Positions 59,456 through 64,000 of a stretch of 64,000 bases of DNA are shown one piece after another (position 1 is the first letter of the stretch; each line of letters starts with the position of its first letter). This stretch comes from CAZMZF01 sp964570765 (lineage in GTDB: Bacteria > Zixibacteria > MSB-5A5 > RBG-16-43-9), in NCBI GenBank assembly GCA_964570765.1, contig CAZMZF010000006.1:50209-114208 (forward strand). Direction: 5' to 3'. The notes under the pieces are model-generated. The model did not search any database. It was given only the letters and a program-made list of their open reading frames with translations, and was not told the DNA's origin. The position numbers were made by a program, and so were the translations under genes.

Positions 59456-60619
59456 TTACAAATCAGCTAAAAACTTCTTAATCCTCTCTAAAGCTTTATT
59501 GATGTTCTCTACTGAATTGGCATAGGAGAGTCGCAGGTAACCTTCTCCGAATTTACCAAAAGAGGTGCCGGATAAAACTGCTACCCCAGCTTCAGAAAGA
59601 ATAGCATCTGCCAATTTCTTGGTATCCCAGCCAATCTTTTTCACATTCGGGAAAACATAGAAAGCTCCCTTGGGAGAGGGACAGGAAAGCTTGGGTATAG
59701 CGCAGAGCCCTTTAACGATTACATCTCTTCTCTTTCTGAACTCCTTAACCATTTTATCTGCCCCTGACTGATCTCCGGTAATAGCCTCAATTGCTGCCCT
59801 TTGCGTAAAACTGGCAGTGCAGGAATTGCAGTTAGTCATAAGTCTTGCTATATGCGGAGCCAAAGTCTTATTCATTACCCCGTACCCTATTCTCCATCCA
59901 GTCATTGCATAGGTTTTGGAAAGCCCGTCTAAGATTATGGTCCTTTCTTTCATATCCGGAAGAGAAGCTATGCTGTGATGCTCCCCTTCGTAAATTATGC
60001 GGGAATAGATTTCATCTGAGAGAACATATATATCCTTGGAGATGGTAATTTCAGCAACAGCTTTTAAATCATCCAGGGTTAAAATACCACCAGTTGGATT
60101 TTGAGGGGAATTGATAATTATCAACCTGGTTTTTGAGGTAACCAGTTTCTTCAGCTCCTTCACATCTAATCTAAAATCGTTTTCCTCACGCAGTTGGATT
60201 GGAACTGCCTTGGCCCCGATAAAATCGATTACCGACTCATAAATAGGAAATCCAGGATTTGGATAAATTACTTCATCCCCTTCGTTCACTAAAGCTAAGA
60301 TGGTGAAAAACATAATAGGTTTTCCGCCGGGAGTAACTACGACCTCTTCCCAGTCAACATTGATCTTCCTGGTATCTGAGATATATTTGGCTATTACTTC
60401 CCTTACCTCTGGCAGTCCGGCTGAAGGACCATAATGAGTCCACCCCTCTTTCATAGCTTTAATTGCTGCTTCGGTGATATTCCGGGGTGTATCGAAATCT
60501 GGCTCCCCGATCTCCAGGTGAACGATTTCCTTCCCCTCTTTTTCCAATTGTTTCGCCCTGGCTAAAACTTCAAAGGCAGTTTCAGTTCCCAGGCGTGACA
60601 TTCTCTGGGCTAATCTCAT
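59456..60619 (-). CDS. class I/II PLP aminotransferase (aspartate aminotransferase type)
   Basis: 387 residues from ATG 60619, which has GGAGG upstream; a TTG four codons earlier overlaps that site. HLEIGEPDFDTP (~30), HYGPSAGLPEVREVIA, INSPQNPTGG, and the PLP-Lys in GLSKTYAMTGWRIGYGV; C-terminal GEGYLRLSYANS with the substrate Arg. Fold type I subfamily Igamma/aspartate-like; substrate not certain. Confidence 0.88.
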   Translation of the reverse strand: MRLAQRMSRLGTETAFEVLARAKQLEKEGKEIVHLEIGEPDFDTPRNITEAAIKAMKEGWTHYGPSAGLPEVREVIAKYISDTRKINVDWEEVVVTPGGKPIMFFTILALVNEGDEVIYPNPGFPIYESVIDFIGAKAVPIQLREENDFRLDVKELKKLVTSKTRLIIINSPQNPTGGILTLDDLKAVAEITISKDIYVLSDEIYSRIIYEGEHHSIASLPDMKERTIILDGLSKTYAMTGWRIGYGVMNKTLAPHIARLMTNCNSCTASFTQRAAIEAITGDQSGADKMVKEFRKRRDVIVKGLCAIPKLSCPSPKGAFYVFPNVKKIGWDTKKLADAILSEAGVAVLSGTSFGKFGEGYLRLSYANSVENINKALERIKKFLADL

Positions 60620-60851
60620 ATCATCCTCCAAAAATTTTAATTTATATCAAGCGAGATCTTATAAAGATTCCCCTCCCTTAATGGGAGGGGTAAGGGGAGG
60701 GTGACCCCTCTCCTCCTATGGATCCAAATTCGGACTAACCCTTTCCCACAAGGGGAGAGGGAACTGATATCCGACAAATCTTTCTCACTTTAATCGAAAA
60801 TTCAAATTATTTATTACCTTTCAAAATCTAAACAAAGTTTAATTCTAAAAA
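60620..60851. repeat. hairpin repeats between transketolase and aminotransferase genes
   Basis: CCCCTCCCttaatGGGAGGGG and relatives at about 60670-60770. No gene. Confidence 0.5.
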
Positions 60852-62870
60852 TCATTTTTTATTTTTAAAATCGTAAAGCTCTTTAGCTTTTGCGGCGATA
60901 TGCTCAGCTGAGACCTCGAACTCCTTGATAAGCTCCCAGGGTTGTCCGGATTCACCAAATCGGTCCTTAACCCCGACCATCCCGAACAATATCGGCTTCT
61001 GATAAACCTCCTTTGCTTCAAGGATTGAAGAGGCAATCCAGTTCCCTAAACCGCCGACCTGATGTTCTTCTGCAGTAATGACAATTCCGGTTTCTAAGGC
61101 TGCTTTGATAATTGTTTTTTTATCCAGAGGTTTTAAGGTATGTAAATTCACTATTCTGGTCTCAATCCCGAAATCCTCCTTTAAAATCCAGGCCGCTCTC
61201 ATCGCCTCAGGCACTTCTGGTCCACAGGCGATTATGGTCAAATCTTCATGTTCAGATTTATACTGTGAGGACAGTTTCGTCTCAAAGGCGTGAATAAACT
61301 CTTCCTCTTCTCCTCTATACCTGATTATATTTGCCTCTCCGAATACAAAAGGTGTATCCGTAAAGGTAACTATCGGAGTTGCCTCTCTGGCAAATCTCAA
61401 GAACTTTGGTCCTTTAACATCGAATAAGAGAAATTCAGTAGCTTTTTTGGTCTCGATCGCATCGCAAGGGGCCACCACATTCATATTGGGAAGCCCGCAC
61501 ATCTGGAAAAGGTCTTCTAAAGCCTGATGGGTGGCACCATCCGGACCAACTGAGACCCCGCCGTGCGCGCCAGCTATGAAAACATTGAAGTTCCCATAAC
61601 AAACTGTAGTTCTCAACTGGTCTAAATTCCTGCCTGCAGCAAAAACGCCATAGGTGCCGAAAACCGGGATTTTCCCTTCTTTTGCTAAGCCAGCTGCAAC
61701 TCCGGTTCCGCTCTGTTCAGCAATCCCCATACTCAAAAATCTATTTTTTCTTTCTGGATGTTTTTCGTAGAACTGGCTTATAGCAATTGAGCCGGATATA
61801 TCCGCACCTAAACAGACGATCCTTTTATCATCCCCTTTCTCATCTAAAGCTCTGCCAAATCCCATCCTGGTTGGGTCCATCTTCACCTTCATATTAAGCT
61901 GTTTGTTCCAGAAATAATCCTTTTTAAACCTTGGCATTTTCGATTCCAATTTCTGAGAGGCCACAGCTTGATAATCCTCAGCTTTTTTGAATAGTCTGTC
62001 CCGGTCCAGATTCCCCTTAAGCCCTAACTCCTCTAAGGCTTTATCCATCTGCTCACACACTGGTGATTTTCCATGCCAGCCAGCTACATTCTCCATAAAA
62101 CTTACCCCTTTACCTTTTATTGTATGAGCGATTATTACTGTAGGCTTGTCCTTGAAAGATTTTGCCTTCTCAAAAGCTTCTAAGATCTCCTTCATATTAT
62201 GCCCATCAATCTCTATGACGTTCCAGTTGAAAGCTTTATATTTCTCCACGATCGGGTCAACATTCATCACCTCTTCTACCCAGCCATCTATCTGCAAGCG
62301 GTTTTTGTCCAAGATGCAGGTCAGGTTATCTAATTTATAGTGCCCGGCCTCCATTATCGCTTCCCAGATCTGCCCTTCCTGATGTTCACCATCTCCGGTT
62401 AAAGCAAAAACGTGATAATCTTTGTTATCTAGTTTACCTGCTAAGGCGATACCATTAGCAATACTTAACCCCTGACCTAAAGAGCCAGTAGAAGCTTCAA
62501 CTCCAGGTAGCTTCAACCAGTGAGGATGACCTTGAAAAGGGGAGTAAAGCTTTCTCAAAGTTACTACTTCTTCTATATCAAAATAACCTGACATCCCCAA
62601 GCCTAAATACAAAGCTGGTGCTTTATGGCCGGTTGACCAGATGATCCTGTCCCGATCTTCCCAGAAAGGGTTTTTGGGATCATGACGGGCAACGGAAAGA
62701 TAAAGAGCCGCACATATATCCATAATGGACATAGTTCCGCCTGAATGACCTGAGCCAGCCGCACATAAAGAGACCATATTATAGCCTCTCATCCGATTAG
62801 CTGACTCGATCAGCTCTTCTACAGAATAGCTTTTCCTTACCTTTCCAGTCTTTGAATCTAAAATCGGCAT
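60852..62870 (-). CDS. tkt: transketolase
   Basis: 672 residues, single-chain. GHSGGTMSIMDICAALYL, WSTGHKAPALYLGLG, GSLGQGLSIANGIAL and TPP/Mg motif GDGEHQEGQIWEA with a following N in KNRL; second half NRFLSMGIAEQSGTGVAAGL and the transketolase C-terminal domain. Pentose phosphate/Calvin-type interconversions. Strong AGGAGG before the start. Confidence 0.93.
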   Translation of the reverse strand: MPILDSKTGKVRKSYSVEELIESANRMRGYNMVSLCAAGSGHSGGTMSIMDICAALYLSVARHDPKNPFWEDRDRIIWSTGHKAPALYLGLGMSGYFDIEEVVTLRKLYSPFQGHPHWLKLPGVEASTGSLGQGLSIANGIALAGKLDNKDYHVFALTGDGEHQEGQIWEAIMEAGHYKLDNLTCILDKNRLQIDGWVEEVMNVDPIVEKYKAFNWNVIEIDGHNMKEILEAFEKAKSFKDKPTVIIAHTIKGKGVSFMENVAGWHGKSPVCEQMDKALEELGLKGNLDRDRLFKKAEDYQAVASQKLESKMPRFKKDYFWNKQLNMKVKMDPTRMGFGRALDEKGDDKRIVCLGADISGSIAISQFYEKHPERKNRFLSMGIAEQSGTGVAAGLAKEGKIPVFGTYGVFAAGRNLDQLRTTVCYGNFNVFIAGAHGGVSVGPDGATHQALEDLFQMCGLPNMNVVAPCDAIETKKATEFLLFDVKGPKFLRFAREATPIVTFTDTPFVFGEANIIRYRGEEEEFIHAFETKLSSQYKSEHEDLTIIACGPEVPEAMRAAWILKEDFGIETRIVNLHTLKPLDKKTIIKAALETGIVITAEEHQVGGLGNWIASSILEAKEVYQKPILFGMVGVKDRFGESGQPWELIKEFEVSAEHIAAKAKELYDFKNKK

Positions 62871-62983
62871 CTTACCTCCTGTCCTACGGACACGCTTCAG
62901 TGAATAATTTTTTTATATAAAATAAAAAGAACAAACCTTGTGAAATTTTTAACATAGTATATTACGAAAATTAAACTCTTTTG

Positions 62984-63586
62984 TCAATTTTTTTCAGAGT
63001 AAATTAATTTCCATAAAGAGACCGTTTTTCTCCTTAATTCTGTTAAATCCTTATCATTTTTTATGATATAATCTGCGTATTTACGTCTGGTTTCATCTTT
63101 CAACTGCATTTCAATCCGGTCTAAAGCTTCTCTTTGAGAATATCCCAAATTTTCTTTTAGCCTTTCTATCCTGTTTTGAAGAGCCGACTCAACTAAGATG
63201 AGATAATCTAATTCTTTCTGTAAACTCCATTCTATAATCAAAGCCGCATCCACAACTGCAATCCCTGAATCTTTTTTTCTATATACTTTGATCTTTTTCT
63301 TCAAGTTAGAAAGAAGATAGGGATGGATGATTTTATTCAATTTGTCTCTACTCTTATGGGAGGAGAAAGCCATCTCCCCTAATTTTCTTCGATTCAGACT
63401 CTTATCTTTATTTAAGATCTCTTCCCCGAAAGCTTTTATCAGTTTTTTCAAAGCAATCGGGTTTCTCTCCACCACTTCTTTGCCGATTTCATCCCCAGAT
63501 AAGATTTTCGCTCCTAATTTTTTAAAAACCTTTGCTACCTCAGTTTTACCTGAGCCTATACCACCGGTTATGCCGATTATTTTCAT
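62984..63586 (-). CDS. coaE: dephospho-CoA kinase
   Basis: 200 residues, full length. P-loop GITGGIGSGKTEVAKVF near 4-20, LSGDEIGKEVVE (catalytic Asp in DE), VVDAALIIEW and the RRKYADYIIKND C-terminal segment. Last step of CoA synthesis. It follows polA after a repeat-containing gap, a common neighbourhood. Confidence 0.94.
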   Translation of the reverse strand: MKIIGITGGIGSGKTEVAKVFKKLGAKILSGDEIGKEVVERNPIALKKLIKAFGEEILNKDKSLNRRKLGEMAFSSHKSRDKLNKIIHPYLLSNLKKKIKVYRKKDSGIAVVDAALIIEWSLQKELDYLILVESALQNRIERLKENLGYSQREALDRIEMQLKDETRRKYADYIIKNDKDLTELRRKTVSLWKLIYSEKN

Positions 63587-63800
63587 ATGGTTATTATTGA
63601 GAGCATCCAGTGGATGTCATTTATAATTATATGCGGGCGGAGACAAGCTCCGCCCCTACCCGACTCTCGTCGCCTTCGGTAAGGACAGAACACTGTTCTG
63701 TCCCTACACCATGCGAGGCTGAAAGTCTCAAGACCTTGACGGCCTCGCATTACGTTTTTCCCCTTGAACCTTTGAACATTTGAACTTTTGAACCTTTTTA
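63587..63800. repeat. palindromes between polA and coaE
   Basis: GGGCGGAGacaaGCTCCGCCC (63635-63655) and GGACAGAACactGTTCTGTCC (63683-63703), both followed by CCTAC or CTAC, then a CTTTGAACATTTGAAC microrepeat (63763-63797). No gene. Confidence 0.65.
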
Positions 63801-64000
63801 TTAACTCGCCTCCAGCCAGTTCTTCCCAATTTTTATATCAACTTTAACCGGCACTTTTAATTTCACCGTATTTTCCATCTTATCTTTGATCATCTCTTTT
63901 ATTTCTTCTAACTCAGACTTATGCACCTCGAAGACCAGCTCGTCGTGCACCTGCAAAATCATCTTGGACTTTGTTTGTCTGAGAGCTTTAGCTATTTCTA
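63801..64000 (-). CDS. polA: DNA polymerase I, C-terminal end (5' part outside window)
   Basis: Minus strand frame ending at TAA 63803-63801. The last ~66 codons include the polymerase motif C MILQVHDELVFEV (HDE) and the ending VPVKVDIKIGKNWLEA, as in bacterial PolA. Only the very C-terminus is visible. Confidence 0.92.
   Translation of the reverse strand, partial: EIAKALRQTKSKMILQVHDELVFEVHKSELEEIKEMIKDKMENTVKLKVPVKVDIKIGKNWLEAS

Overview
The window reads as chromosome from an uncultured, AT-rich, Gram-negative bacterium of the FCB-like candidate phyla. A Zixibacteria-type lineage is my best guess and is an inference. Support comes from an LpxH-type lipid A hydrolase and an outer-membrane barrel remnant (Gram-negative envelope), a ferredoxin-dependent 2-oxoacid oxidoreductase, a secreted FG-GAP protein ending in dockerin repeats of the YLINYLFKGG type, a family of Ser/Thr kinases fused to TPR or propeller sensors, and very repeat-rich intergenic DNA. 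Almost all genes lie on the minus strand.

Layout. 1-4.2 kb: malic enzyme (cut by the edge) and a four-gene POR operon (porC-D-A-B). 4.4-9.1 kb: dCTP deaminase, an Rrf2 regulator with three cysteines, leucyl aminopeptidase, LpxH-like hydrolase, DoxX protein. 9.1-11.8 kb: aconitase-family LeuD/LeuC pair (LeuC with an unusual HTH-like N-terminal extension) and a HIT protein. 11.9-17.9 kb: a 37-codon small ORF, a hypothetical protein, recR-ybaB-dnaX, a large Bacillus-type SRP RNA with Alu domain, a broken four-helix-bundle gene, tRNA-Ala(CGC), and RtcA. 18.2-20.8 kb: the first kinase. 21-24.3 kb: a YhaN/YhaO (SbcC/SbcD-like) nuclease pair. 24.5-26.7 kb: a plus-strand two-gene island, HEPN + AIPR, the best candidate here for an undescribed defence or toxin system. 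26.7-30.1 kb: RlmD and a CDF transporter fused to a second LeuD. 30.4-40.7 kb: four tandem kinases with repeat elements and kinase debris between them. 41.2-46.3 kb: Lon-like AAA protease and an LTA-synthase-like sulfatase. 46.5-49.5 kb: Rieske/split cytochrome b/nine-haem cytochrome c complex. 49.8-51.4 kb: anti-sigma, ECF sigma and a divergent membrane protein sharing matching ECF promoters. 51.6-58.5 kb: dockerin/FG-GAP protein, MTH938-like protein, cell-wall amidase, four-helix bundle protein, dipeptide epimerase, alanine racemase. 58.7-59.3 kb: two opposed pseudogene fragments. 59.5-64 kb: aminotransferase, transketolase, CoaE and the 3' end of polA.

How the genes work together. Malic enzyme and POR link C4 acids to acetyl-CoA and reduced ferredoxin. 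The Rieske/cytochrome b/multihaem cluster is a quinol-oxidising electron-transfer module. Amidase, epimerase and alanine racemase handle peptidoglycan peptides. dnaX-ybaB-recR next to the SRP RNA matches the order known from Bacillus subtilis.

The intergenic DNA holds several families of short palindromes. One is an ~85-bp double-hairpin element with GAACTCA/TGAGTTC ends that repeatedly sits next to diverged copies of the first eight codons of the kinase genes. All calls come from reading the sequence; no database search was run.
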